This document shows positions 1 through 12,800 of a stretch of DNA of 64,000 bases, piece by piece. Each line of letters starts with the position of its first letter. Position 1 is the first letter of the stretch. Under the pieces are notes generated by a model that saw only the letters and a list, made by a program, of their open reading frames with translations, had not been told where the DNA came from and did not search any database. A program made the translations under genes and the position numbers. Source of the stretch: Antedon mediterranea (lineage: Eukaryota > Echinodermata > Crinoidea > Comatulida > Antedonidae); contig NC_092674.1 in NCBI RefSeq assembly GCF_964355755.1, positions 24,640,001 to 24,704,000 on the forward strand, written 5' to 3'.

Positions 1-81
1 GATGTGCCCAAATATGGTAGTGACATGATGTCATGTGTCCATATATTTTTTTCTCACATTAAGTTTGATAGTGTAGCTCTT
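1..81. repeat. Truncated MITE, family A
   Basis: This is the right part of a short TIR element that recurs across the window and ends in TTTGATAGTGTAG. Its inner part carries the family signature GATGTGCCCAAATATGGTAG. Fuller copies at 21028-21194 and 21518-21677 show both termini. The element is cut by the window edge. Confidence 0.7.
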
Positions 82-217
82 ACTCCATAGTTCAGAGCTC
101 TAGTGAGCCTCGAACCCTTGCCAATATTATAGATTGTACACTTTTTGATTTCAAGCTTTCCTTGTCATAACAGTCAAATTGTCATTTTTATACTTGAATG
201 AACACAGATTTGAACAG

Positions 218-843
218 GCTTTCATAACAGACCAGTTATCCAGTTTACATTCGTGGTACTGGACAGGCTTCAATGACAAGAGTGCGTCCGGAACCTACAA
301 GTGGGACGATGGAACACCTGTCACTTACACCAACTGGGATCAAGGACAACCAAACTGTACGTCTTGATTCCCATATCTGTAGTATATTAAAGATATATTG
401 TCCCCCTGAAATTGTTTTGTTGATTATGTCATTTTAATGTTACATAATAGTTGTTCACTTTGACCAAAAATTAGATCGAAAAAAATAGTTTGGCTACCAG
501 CCAAATTAACAATTTTGAAAATCTATAGCGATGCCTGGTAGATTGATCTAACACAGCTGTATCTACTTTACACATGTAAGAGTGTACCTTTCTAACTAAG
601 TACAGTAAAGTTTTTGGTTCAGCGATTACATTACGTTAAGCGTTACTAGGTAAGATTTATCCTGGGAGATATCCATGAAAGAATATGTTACATTTGTGTT
701 GAATGAAGAATGGGTATAACATATTCCACTGTGTGTTTCAGCTGCTGGTGATAGCAACTGTGTTGCTCTGGTAACTAGCAAGCCTGTAGGATTCTGGGAT
801 GACATGTCATGTGAATCTAATATTGGCGTTATTTGTGAGAAGC
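218..843 (+). CDS. CTLD-1 (C-terminal half only)
   Basis: Exons 218-356 and 742-941 join in phase and give the second half of a C-type lectin fold. They contain the WTGFND core (usual WIGL), the strand TYKWDDGTPVTYTNW, a QPN tripeptide at the calcium-site loop, FWDDMSC in place of WND, and a terminal VICEK cysteine. The first half must be encoded upstream of the window. A Thr/Pro-rich linker (about 15 residues) follows before CTLD-2. Confidence 0.88.
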
Positions 844-3800
844 CACGTGATGGCTACACAAAGCCACCAATGGTGACAACACAACCATCTGATGTGGACT
901 GCCTGGTGGGATGGACAGGGTACGGTTCACATTGCTACCAGGTAAGCTTTATTCTGAGGAATATCGTTTGGGGCCTAAAGCTTTGTTCCCACTAGAGACG
1001 CAATGCAAGCGAGTTGACGAATGACAAGCGACAATTCGAATTATCCATCGCTTGTGATTGGTCAAATTGCTTAAGTTGCTTTCTAGTGGGAACCATGCTT
1101 GACAGATCAGCACCCCGGGAGACGATCCCTACTCTTTTCGAATACTGTACCAAGTTTTTTACAATGCACTATACATAGGACTCAACGGTTTATGTCCTAT
1201 CCAAAGGATGAGGCAATGAGTATACAGTATCTTGCCTAAGGATACAATCAGTATGGTACAGATAGGCTCGAACCCATGCCTATCACATGCTAGTTCAATA
1301 TTATCATTACACCATTACTGTCAGGTCTATACAGCACCCGACATCCAGAACGCAACAAGTTAATTTGTTTTTTCAGGCTGCAGTGATACCACAAGACATA
1401 AGGTTATCATGGGAAGAGGCGCTAGATGTTTGCAGAAATATGGGTTCAGAACTCGCTAGTTTCCACAGCAACCAGGAAGAAGAATGGGTAAAATCATCAG
1501 TTAAAACTGAATACAATATGCAAGTTGTTTTTTCTTTATTATTTATTAATATGTATCAGAATATAGATAATTAGCTTTAGACATTTCTTGAATATACAGT
1601 AGAATCACGCCGTTTGGGACACCCATTATTAAGAAGACACTTGTGAAAATAATGAGGAAAAATAGATGTTTTAACACTACGTATACTTTAGAGTACTAGT
1701 GGATTAAAGGGACATTTTTTGGGTGTCATGAAGGTTTCCCTTTAATAGAGGTTTGTGTGTTTTTGTGAAGTATTATTGGGTTAAAAAGTAAGGTGAATTA
1801 CTATTGAAGTAATTTGCATAAAACATAATTGGCAATATGGTTAGAAAGAGCAGTATCATCATTATCTTAATTATGGTTTTTTTTTCAGGACTGGAAACTT
1901 TTGGATTGGTTTGAATGATCGTGATGCTGAAGAGCGTAAGTTTTTTTCCTCTGTCTGTATTTTTAAATATATATCAAACAATAAATAACAGAGTAACCCA
2001 TACTTTTCGAAAGCTGCACGGTGTACACACAAGCCAGATGTGTACACTAAACCTCCAGTTTTAAGTTCTTATCCGAGAAGACTTGTTTATCACCAAAAGT
2101 ATGGTCGAGCAGAACCTACTTTATTATTTATCAGTGAAGTGATAGTAGTCCAGTTGATACCTGACCGACTGGTCAACTAAATAATAAAGATCACATAATA
2201 ATCTGTTTATTAATATTTGGGCAGGATACGAGTGGAGTGACGACAGTCCAGTTGATTACTTGCCCTGGGCTATTGGTCAACCAAATAATGATGATCACAC
2301 TGAGAACTGTGTAGAGATGATTTATGACAAAAACACTAATGGCTGGGCTGACAATGACTGTAGTGTGAAAAGAAACTGGATTTGTAAAATGAAAAGAGGT
2401 GAGTATAACGTTTTCTACCTTAACATTTGTTTAATACAATAACATATTGACTGTTTCAATGTAGAAGAACTATGAGGCATATACTTACATTCACACAATA
2501 TTGTGTGTGATTTCCAAATCGTTTTGAGAGTTAACTACTGCATTATGGGTATTATTGCTACATGTATTTTCAAATTTCTTGTAGGCAATGGGCTTAAGAC
2601 TACATTACCATCTGTAACTGGAATTGTTTGTAAGTATATTATATTTTGCTCATTAAAGGTCTGTCTACACTATCTAACTTTATGTGACAAAAAATGTACA
2701 TATATGAGCACAATGATTTTGGAACATCACACCTTTTTTTTAGTGTAGAAGGAGCTTTATAATATTTAACTTCAGATAAGCACGTACCTTCAAACGACGC
2801 CCATGTGTCTATCCCTAAACAGCAGTTGAGTTGGACCAGCAGTACATCACCTACAACTCTTCCGAACGATGCACTGAGTTTTTTAAAGTGCACATGAGCC
2901 AGATATGTACTGTGCACTGGACCCCAAGGTTTAAGTCTTTATCAGAGAAAACTAAAATAAACTAGAAACCAGTACTATTGCTGACTGGCCAAAAGGCAAG
3001 AGGAGGTGTCTACTAGGCTGGATTCAACCAGTGGCCTCAAACTCGGGGCCCCTGGTTTAAGACCAATGCTGTAGGCCTTTTTCAACATATTTTAATGGCT
3101 GTCTTTTCCTCTGGGCACTGCTCAGGGGCCCCTGAGCACTCATAGCCGTTACGCTATTGGTCTCAACCGACATTCTCAATTGACATACGTTCCTTCTTTT
3201 AGCACCTGAATGTGGTGAAGGCTGGGTTTCATTTCCAGGCAATAATCAATGCTACAAATTCTATGATGATTCAAAGAGAAAATCCTGGTCCGAAGCTGAA
3301 CAAGTTTGCATTCGAGAAGCAAGTGACCTGGCATCAATACATAGTCCAGAAGAAATGAACTTTATAAGATCAATGGTATGTTCTAATTCTGTAGTTATAT
3401 TATAACACTGTCATGGCATAAACAGGACTTTTTTATTTATTTGTTTGGCAAAAAGGCGGAAGGGCCTATGGCTCAAATATTTGGTGTCTCAGCCCCCATC
3501 CCCTATTTAAAAATCAAGGATACACCCCTGAACCCCACCGTGTCGCTGTCTAAGACTCCCATTTACATTTGAGCCGGAAATTGATAAATGTAATTTTGTT
3601 TAATCGAGCGGCCTGAAATTATACAACCTCGCGAGGTGTCCAAAATAAGTTTGCTATTACCTAAATGCAGTGAACCATGACTAATGGCTTAAGAAATTAG
3701 GTAAATGAATCATTGGAGGTTTTGCTTGGAACACAATTGTAAACATGCTGGATCAAACCCAAATATTTATATTTGGACCAAATATAGCCAAACATAAGTG

Positions 3801-6800
3801 TAATTTCCTAACTTATTTTGAAATAATAATTTCATGTCTGATTACAGTTGCTTGTATAAGTTATATAAATCAGTTTTTATTTAAATCTATTAGGCTGCTA
3901 AGCTCCCAACCTTCGAAATATGGACTGGCATGCGAGATTACCAAGGTGAACTAGGCTATCAGAATTCAGACGGCAGTGTTACTAACTATTTTAGATGGGA
4001 TGCTAACCAACCGAACAACAATCGTGGCAATGATAGGTGCATTCTTATGTCAGCTAGTGAAGGTAGGTTTTATCATGGAGTAATGGTTTTATCCAGCCTA
4101 GCCAACATTAAATTTAATAATTAATTGTGCTTAATTACAGCCACTGTCACAAACTCATCATATGCACTAGGCGCTCTGAGAGTACAGTCTTAGACTACTG
4201 AAGAGGCTATCCAGTATAAAGAAAAAATAAATATCAAAAATATGTATATATGTATTTGTATGTATGTAGATACCCCTAATTTTGTTTATTTTTCTTCAAA
4301 CAATTCAGTGATTTAACTGATCAATAGTTATTCTAAATTTGGCATCATCATGGCAACAAACACGGGTTTAGTCAATACAGTTTGTATGCATGCATAGATG
4401 CCTATGATCAGTTATTAATAAAGTGATCACATACGCTATGACAACTGTAGATGAAAAAAATAATCATGTCTATTAAACTCGTATGCTGTTTTTAGATTGG
4501 CAACAATAGGAATGTTCATTTAGCTATCCATTATATGTGTGCAATAGCAAATGAACTTGGTACTAAATTAATTAATTTAGTTTAAAAGTTCACTATATGA
4601 TTTTAACCTGGAGTTTATGGTTGTTGCGTCTTGACCAAATTACTACCACCAACATACTGAGATAAGCATCTCAATAATTAATTATACAGGAAAAATGGCT
4701 CATGAATCATGCTCTGAGACTCGTGCATTTGCTTGTAAAAAACGTCCATCTGATGCTCAGACAACATTAGTTGTTCCTACGACGGTGATGCCAGGATACT
4801 GTCCGTCTGGCTGGTCAACACGGGGAAATAAATGCTACAAGTTCTTCGAAGAGAAACGTGCTTGGAATGATTCAAAGGCATTTTGCGAAAGCAATAACGG
4901 CGGACTTGTTGCTGTTAATGATGAATATGATCAAGGTATATGTCTGATATTTTAGTTTGTTATTTTTATCATAAAATCATAATTGTCATAATCATAATCA
5001 TAATTGTCATATAGTGTTTGGTGGATAGTGTATGTATAGCCCGGATAGAAAAAAATCAGAGTAAAGTAAAGTGAAATATTATTTTTTATATCTAAATTAT
5101 CACTTTTATTCAATTAACATCAAAATCAATATACTCTGAAACAACAGGAGCACCCTACACCTTTCTTTAATATATTTTCTAAATTATAGAATTCTATAGA
5201 AATTGACAGTAAATCTGATAGTCAAGAAATCAACTTTAAAACATTTTGTCAAACCCATTGATCACCTTTTCTTTCTATCAAGTACAGTATCATTCAATTT
5301 CTGTTTAAAATAAACGCTTCTATTTTTGTAATTTATTTTTCCACATTCCAGCTTACCTGATAACCCTTCTGCGAGATATTGACTACCCTGTTTGGCTTGG
5401 CATCAATGACCGAGATTCTGAAGGAATGTTTGTGAATGCAGATGGATCAGATTTAACTTATGCTCACTGGATGGTTACAGAACCCAATGGTGGAGCTAAT
5501 GTATGTGTATATAATATTAATTTAGTCTCATTGTATGTAGATATCTTATTATCAAAGACATTATTTTCAGTATAACAGTGGGATAACGCTAGTCCTCGTT
5601 TTCCATTGAAATGACTTGAACTCATTACTAGGATGGACATTCAACTTTGTTTGTTGTGATTTTTGTGTAGAAATTGGGAGTATGCTATCCTATGACTAGA
5701 AATGTATATGTGAAGTGCTCCCCACTCTATAAAGTGCTCCCCACTCTGTAAAGTGCTTCCTACTCTGTAAAGAGCTCCCCACTCTGTAAAGAGCTCCCCA
5801 CTCTGAAAAGTGCTCCCCACTCTGTAAAGTGCTCCCCACTCTGTAATGTGCTCCCCACTCTGTAAAGTGCTCCCCACTCTGTAAAGTGCTCCCCACTCTG
5901 TAAAGTGCTCCCCACTCAGTAATCTGCTCCCCACTCTATAAAGTGCTCCCCACTCTGTAAAGTGCTCCCCACTCTGTAAAGTGCTCCCCACTCTGTAAAG
6001 TGCTCCCCACTGTGTAAAGTGCTCCCCACTCTGTAAAGTGCTCCCCACTCTGTAAAGTGCTCCCCACTCTGTAAAGTGCTCCCCACTCTGTAAAGTTCTC
6101 CCCACTCTGTAAAGTGCTCCCCACTCTGTAATGTGCTCCCCACTCTGTAAAGTGCTTCCTACTCTGTAAAGAGCTCCCCACTCTGTAAAGAGCTCCCCAC
6201 TCTGTAAAGTACTCCCCACTCTGTAAAGTGCTCCCCACTCTGTAAGGTGCTCCCCACTCTGTAAGGTGCTCCCCACTCTGTAATGTGCTCCCCACTCTGT
6301 AAAGTGCTTCCTACTCTGTAAAGAGCTCCCCACTCTGTAAAGAGCTCCCCACTCTGAAAAGTGCTCCCCACTCTGTAAAGTGCTCCCCACTCTGTAATGA
6401 GCTCCCCACTCTGTAAAGAGCTCCCCACTCTGTAATGTGCTCCCCACTCTGTAAAGTGCTTCCTACTCTGTAAAGTGCTCCCCACTCTGTAAAGTGCTCC
6501 CCACTCTGTAATGTGCTCCCCACTCTGTAAAGTGCCTCCTACTCTGTAAAGAGCTCCCCACTCTGTAAAGAGCTCCCCACTCTGAAAAGTGCTCCCCACT
6601 CTGTAAAGTGCTCCCCACTCTGTAATGTGCTCCCCACTCTGTAAAGTGCTCCCCACTCTGTAAAGTGCTCCCCACTCTGTAAAGTGCTCCCCACTCTGTA
6701 ATGTGCTCCCCTCTCTGTAATGTGCTCCCCACTCTGTAAAGTGCTCCCCATTCTGTAAAGTGCTCCCCATTCTGTAAAGTGCTCCCCACTCTGTAAAGTG

Positions 6801-9800
6801 CTCCCCACTCTGTAAAGTGCTCCCCACTCTGTAAAGTGCTCCCCTCCCTGTAAAGTGCTCCCCTCCCTGTAAAGTGCTCCCCTCTCTGAAAAGTGCTCCC
6901 CACTCTGTAAAGTGCTCCCCACTCTGTAAAGTGCTCCCCATTCTGTAAAGTGCTCCCGACTCTGTAAAGTGCTCCCGACTCTGTAAAGTGCTCCCCACTC
7001 TGAAATGTGCTCCCCATTCTGTAAAGTGCTCCCCATTCTGTAAAGTGCTCCCCACTCTGTAAAGTGCTCCCCACTCTGTAAAGTGCTCCCCACTCTGTAA
7101 AGTTCTCCCCACTCAGTAAAGTGCTCCCCACTCTGTAAAGTGCTCCCCACTCTGTAAAGTGCTCCCCTCCCTGTAAAGTGCTCCCCACTCTGAAAAGTGC
7201 TCCCCACTCTGAAAAGTGCTCCCCATTCTGTAAAGTGCTCCCCACTCTGAAAAGTGCTCCCCATTCTGTAAAGTGCTCCCCACTCAGTAAAGTGCTCCCC
7301 ACTCTGTAAAGTGCTCCCCACTCTGAAAAGTGCTCCCCTCCCTGTAAAGTGCTCCCCTCTCTGTAAAGTGCTCCCCTCCCTGTAAAGTGCTCCCCTCCCT
7401 GTAAAGTGCTCCCCACTCTGAAAAGTGCTCCCCACTCTGAAAAGTGCTCCCCACTCTGAAAAGTGCTCCCCACTCTGTAAAGTGCTCCCCACTCAGTAAA
7501 GTGCTCCCCACTCAGTAATCTGCTCCCCACTCAGTAATCTGCTCCCCATTCTGTAAAGTTCTCCCCATTCTGTAAAGTGCTCCCCACTCTGTAAAGTGCT
7601 CCCCACTCTGTAAAGTGCTCCCCACTCTGTAAAGTGCTCCCCACTCTGTAAAGTGCTCCCCACTCTGTAAAGTGCTCCCCACTGCTCCCCACTCTGTAAT
7701 GTGCTCCCCACTGTGTAAAGTGCTCCCCACTCTGTAAAGTGCTCCCCACTCTGTAAAGTGCTCCCCACTCAGTAATCTCCTCCCCATTCTGTAAAGTGCT
7801 CCCCACTCTGTAAAGTGCTCCCCACTCTGTAAAGTGCTCCCCACTCTGTAAAGTGCTCCCCACTCTGTAAAGTGCTCCCCACTCTGTAAAGTGCTCCCCA
7901 CTGCTCCCCACTCTGTAATGTGCTCCCCACTGTGTAAAGTGCTCCCCACTCTGTAAAGTTCTCCCCACTCTGTAAAGTGCTCCCCACTCAGTAATCTGCT
8001 CCCCACTGTGTAAAGTGCTCCCCACTCTGTAAAGTGCTCCCCACTCTGTAAAGTGCTCCCCACTCAGTAATCTGCTCCCCACTGTGTAAAGTGCTCCCCA
8101 CTCTGTAAAGTGCTCCCCACTCTGTAAAGTGCTCCCCACTCTGTAAAGTGCTCCCCACTCTGTAAAGTGCTCCCCACTCTGTAAAGTGCTCCCCACTGCT
8201 CCCCACTCTGTAATGTGCTCCCCACTGTGTAAAGTGCTCCCCACTCTGTAAAGTTCTCCCCACTCTGTAAAGTGCTCCCCACTCAGTAATCTGCTCCCCA
8301 CTGTGTAAAGTGCTCCCCACTCTGTAAAGTGCTCCCCACTCTGTAAAGTGCTCCCCACTCAGTAATCTGCTCCCCACTGTGTAAAGTGCTCCCCACTCTG
8401 TAAAGTGCTCCTCATTCTGTAAAGTGCTCCCCACTCCTACCAACTTGCTTGTGTAGTTTGCATGTTTGACAATCAAGATAAAAATAAATAATCAATTGAA
8501 ATGTTCACATCTTATCAATCTAAATTCTTAATACAATTTGTCTGAAAACTCACTAGTTCACTAAATAACATTTGGTCTGATAGTGCTGTGAGATAGCAGT
8601 TTAAGAGCGCTTTAAAAACTCTCAGTAATATTATTATTTTTAGGAGAATTGTGTTGAAATGTATTCGGGTAATTCTCAACCTGCTGGTGCATGGAATGAC
8701 CTTCCTTGTTCAGCAAAGGTCGGGGTCATATGTCAGCGTCCAAGAGGTAAAGTTATTCAAAAAAGTCATTCTTTGACTTGAAATATAAGTCACTAAATGT
8801 CATGATGGAGATTTTGCTACTGCTGCTTCCTGTCTGGAACAGACTCTCTATCTCAGTGTGACACTGACATTTGAGCAACATTATTACTATATTTTGAATT
8901 CCATAGTCATAGAGAAATTGCAGATTCTCTGTATGAAAAGCTTAAAGCCATGGTTCCCACTAGGGCGTAGATATATCGATGCAAGATGCCGTAATAACAT
9001 AATCTTGCATGTCACAAGTGGAAACAGATGATGTAAGCTTGGTGCCGTAGACATATATCTTGCAATAGTGATGATTCCACTTTTTATACTTACCTTACAT
9101 TACGTTACTTAAGCTTAAGTTACAACATTTTTTTTTTCAGACAGTGAAGGTTCACCGACACCAGTAGGCGTAGCGTGTGCTGATGGATTTAGCGTTTTTG
9201 ATGGAGCCTGCTATAAAGTTATGACTGATGCATCAACTTTCCAAGAAGCGGAGAAGTAAGCAAGAGATATCAGCCTTTTCTATATTATGGAATCCCACCT
9301 ATTCTTGTTTTTATTCTTATTCTAAATACCACCAAAGATAGCTGGCCCTTAACCAGTAGTGCATGTGTTCCCCACTTCCCCAATAGTGCATGTGTTCCCC
9401 TCTTGCCAATAGTGCATATGTTCCCCTCTTGCCAATAGCGCATGTGTTTCCCTCTTACCCAATAGTGCATGTGTTCCCCTCTTGCCAATAGTGCATGTGT
9501 TCCCCTCTTGCCAATAGTGCATGTGTTCCCCTCTTGCCAATAGTGCATGTGTTCCCCTCTTGCCAATAGTGCATGTGTTTCCCTCTTGCTAATAGTGCAT
9601 GTGTTCCCCTCTTGCCAATAGTGCATATGTTCCCCTCTTACCCAATAGTGCATGTGTTCTCTTCTTACCAAATAGTGCATGTGTTCCCCTCTTGCCAATA
9701 GTGCATATGTTCCCCTCTTACCCAATAGCGCATGTGTTTCCCTCTTACCCAATAGTGCATGTGTTCCCCTCTTGCCAATAGTGCATGTGTTCCCCTCTTG

Positions 9801-12800
9801 CCAATAGTGCATGTGTTCCCCTCTTGCCAATAGTGCATGTGTTCCCCTCTTGCCAATAGTGCATGTGTTTCCCTCTTGCTAATAGTGCATGTGTTCCCCT
9901 CTTGCCAATAGTGCATATGTTCCCCTCTTACCCAATAGTGCATGTGTTTCCCTCTTACCCAATAGTGCATGTGTTCCCCTCTTGCCAATAGTGCATGTGT
10001 TCCCCTCTTGCCAATAGTGCATGTGTTCCCCTCTTGCCAATAGTGCATGTGTTCTCTTCTTACCAAATAGTGCATGTGTTCCCCTCTTACCCAATAGTGC
10101 ATGTGTTCCCCTCTTGCCAATAGTGCATGTGTTCTCCTCTTGCCAATAGTGCATGTGTTCCCCTCTTGCCAATAGTGCATATGTTCTCCTCTTACCCAAT
10201 AGTGCATGTGTTCTCTTCTTACCAAATAGTGCATGTGTTCCCCTCTTGCCAATAGTGCATGTGTTCCCCTCTTGCCAATAGTGCATGTGTTCTCCTCTTA
10301 CCCAATAGTGCATGTGTTCTCCTCTTACCCAATAGTGCATGTGTTCCCCTCTTACCCAATAGTGCATGTGTTCTCCTCTTGCCAATAGTGCATGTGTTCC
10401 CCTCTTGCCAATAGTGCATATGTTCTCCTCTTACCCAATAGTGCATGTGTTCTCTTCTTACCAAATAGTGCATGTGTTCCCCTCTTGCCAATAGTGCATG
10501 TGTTCCCCTCTTGCCAATAGTGCATGTGTTCCCCTCTTGCCAATAGTGCATGTGTTCCCCTCTTACCCAGCATGTGTTCCCCTCTTGCCAATAGTGCATA
10601 TGTTCTCCTCTTACCCAATAGTGCATGTGTTCTCTTCTTACCAAATAGTGCATGTGTTCCCCTCTTGCCAATAGTGCATATGTTCTCCTCTTACCCAATA
10701 GTGCATGTGTTCTCTTCTTACCAAATAGTGCATGTGTTCCCCTCTTACCCAATAGTGCATGTGTTCCCCTCTTGCCAATAGTGCATATGTTCTCCTCTTA
10801 CCCAATAGTGCATGTGTTCCCCTCTTGCTAATAGCGCATGTGTTTCCCTCTGGCTAATAGCGCATGTGTTTCCCTCTTGCTAATAGCGCATGTGTTTCCC
10901 TCTTGCCAATAGTGCATGTGTTCTCCTCTTACCCAATAGTGCATGTGTTCTCTTCTTACCAAATAGTGCATGTGTTCCCCTCTTGCCAATAGTGCATGTG
11001 TTTCCCTCTTACCCAATAGTGCATGTGTTCTCTTCTTACCAAATAGTGCATGTGTTCTCTTCTTACCAAATAGTGCATGTGTTTCCCTCTTACCCAATAG
11101 CGCATGTGTTTCCCTCTTACCCAATAGTGCATGTGTTCTCTTCTTACCAAATAGTGCATGTGTTTCCCTCTTGCCAATAGTGCATGTGTTCTCTTCTTAC
11201 CCAATAGTGCATGTGTTCCCCTCTTGCCAATAGTGCATGTGTTCCCCTCTTACCCAATAGTGCATGTGTTCCCCTCTTGCCAATAGTGCATGTGTTCCCC
11301 CCTTACTAAATAGTGCATATGTTCTCCTCTTACCCAATAGTGCATGTGTTCCCCTCTTGCCAATAGTGCATATGTTCTCTTCTTACCCAATAGTGCATGT
11401 GTTCCCCTCTTGCCAATAGTGCATGTGTTCCCCTCTTGCCAATAGTGCATATGTTCTCCTCTTACCCAATAGTGCATGTGTTCCCCTCTTGCTAATAGCG
11501 CATGTGTTTCCCTCTGGCTAATAGCGCATGTGTTTCCCTCTTACCCAATAGTGCATGTGTTCCCCTCTTGCCAATAGTGCATATGTTCCCCTCTTACCCA
11601 ATAGTGCATGTGTTCCCCTCTTGCCAATAGTGCATGTGTTCCCCTCTTGCCAATAGTGCATGTGTTCTCTTCTTACCAAATAGTGCATGTGTTCCTCTCT
11701 TGACAATAGTGCATGTGTTCCCCTCTTGCCAATAGTGCATGTGTTCCCCTCTTGCCAATAGTGCATGTGTTCCCCTCTTGCCAATAGTGCATATGTTCTC
11801 TTCTTACCCAATAGTGCATGTGTTCCCCTCTTGCCAATAGTGCATGTGTTCCCCTCTTGCCAATAGTGCATATGTTCTCCTCTTACCCAATAGTGCATGT
11901 GTTCCCCTCTTGCTAATAGCGCATGTGTTTCCCTCTGGCTAATAGCGCATGTGTTTCCCTCTTACCCAATAGTGCATGTGTTCCCCTCTTGCCAATAGTG
12001 CATATGTTCCCCTCTTGCCAATAGTGCATATGTTCCCCTCTTACCCAATAGTGCATGTGTTCCCCTCTTACCCAATAGTGCATGTGTTCCCCTCTTACCC
12101 AATAGCGCATGTGTTTCCCTCTTACCCAATAGCGCATGTGTTCCCCTCTTACCAATAGTGCATGTGTTCCCCTCTTGCCAATAGTGCATATGTTCTCCTC
12201 TTACCCAATAGTGCATGTGTTCCCCTCTTGCTAATAGCGCATGTGTTTCCCTCTGGCTAATAGCGCATGTGTTTCCCTCTTACCCAATAGTGCATGTGTT
12301 CCCCTCTTGCCAATAGTGCATATGTTCCCCTCTTGCCAATAGTGCATATGTTCCCCTCTTACCCAATAGTGCATGTGTTCCCCTCTTACCCAATAGTGCA
12401 TGTGTTTCCCTCTTACCCAATAGTGCATGTGTTCCCCTCTTGCCAATAGTGCATGTGTTCCCCTCTTGCCAATAGTGCATATGTTCTCCTCTTACCCAAT
12501 AGTGCATGTGTTCCCCTCTTGCTAATAGCGCATGTGTTTCCCTCTGGCTAATAGCGCATGTGTTTCCCTCTTACCCAATAGTGCATGTGTTCCCCTCTTG
12601 CCAATAGTGCATATGTTCCCCTCTTGCCAATAGTGCATATGTTCCCCTCTTACCCAATAGTGCATGTGTTCCCCTCTTACCCAATAGTGCATGTGTTCCC
12701 CTCTTACCCAATAGCGCATATGTTCCCCTCTTACCCAATAGTGCATGTGTTCCCCTCTTACCCAATAGTGCATGTGTTCCCCTCTTACCCAATAGTGCAT

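Noticed and set aside
5641-8476. Many long minus-strand reading frames (up to 355 codons) with a GSTLQSGEHFTEWGALYR cycle
   Set aside because: They arise because the 19-bp intronic minisatellite lacks stops on that strand. All three frames give the same cycle, and no splice or start context supports a gene.
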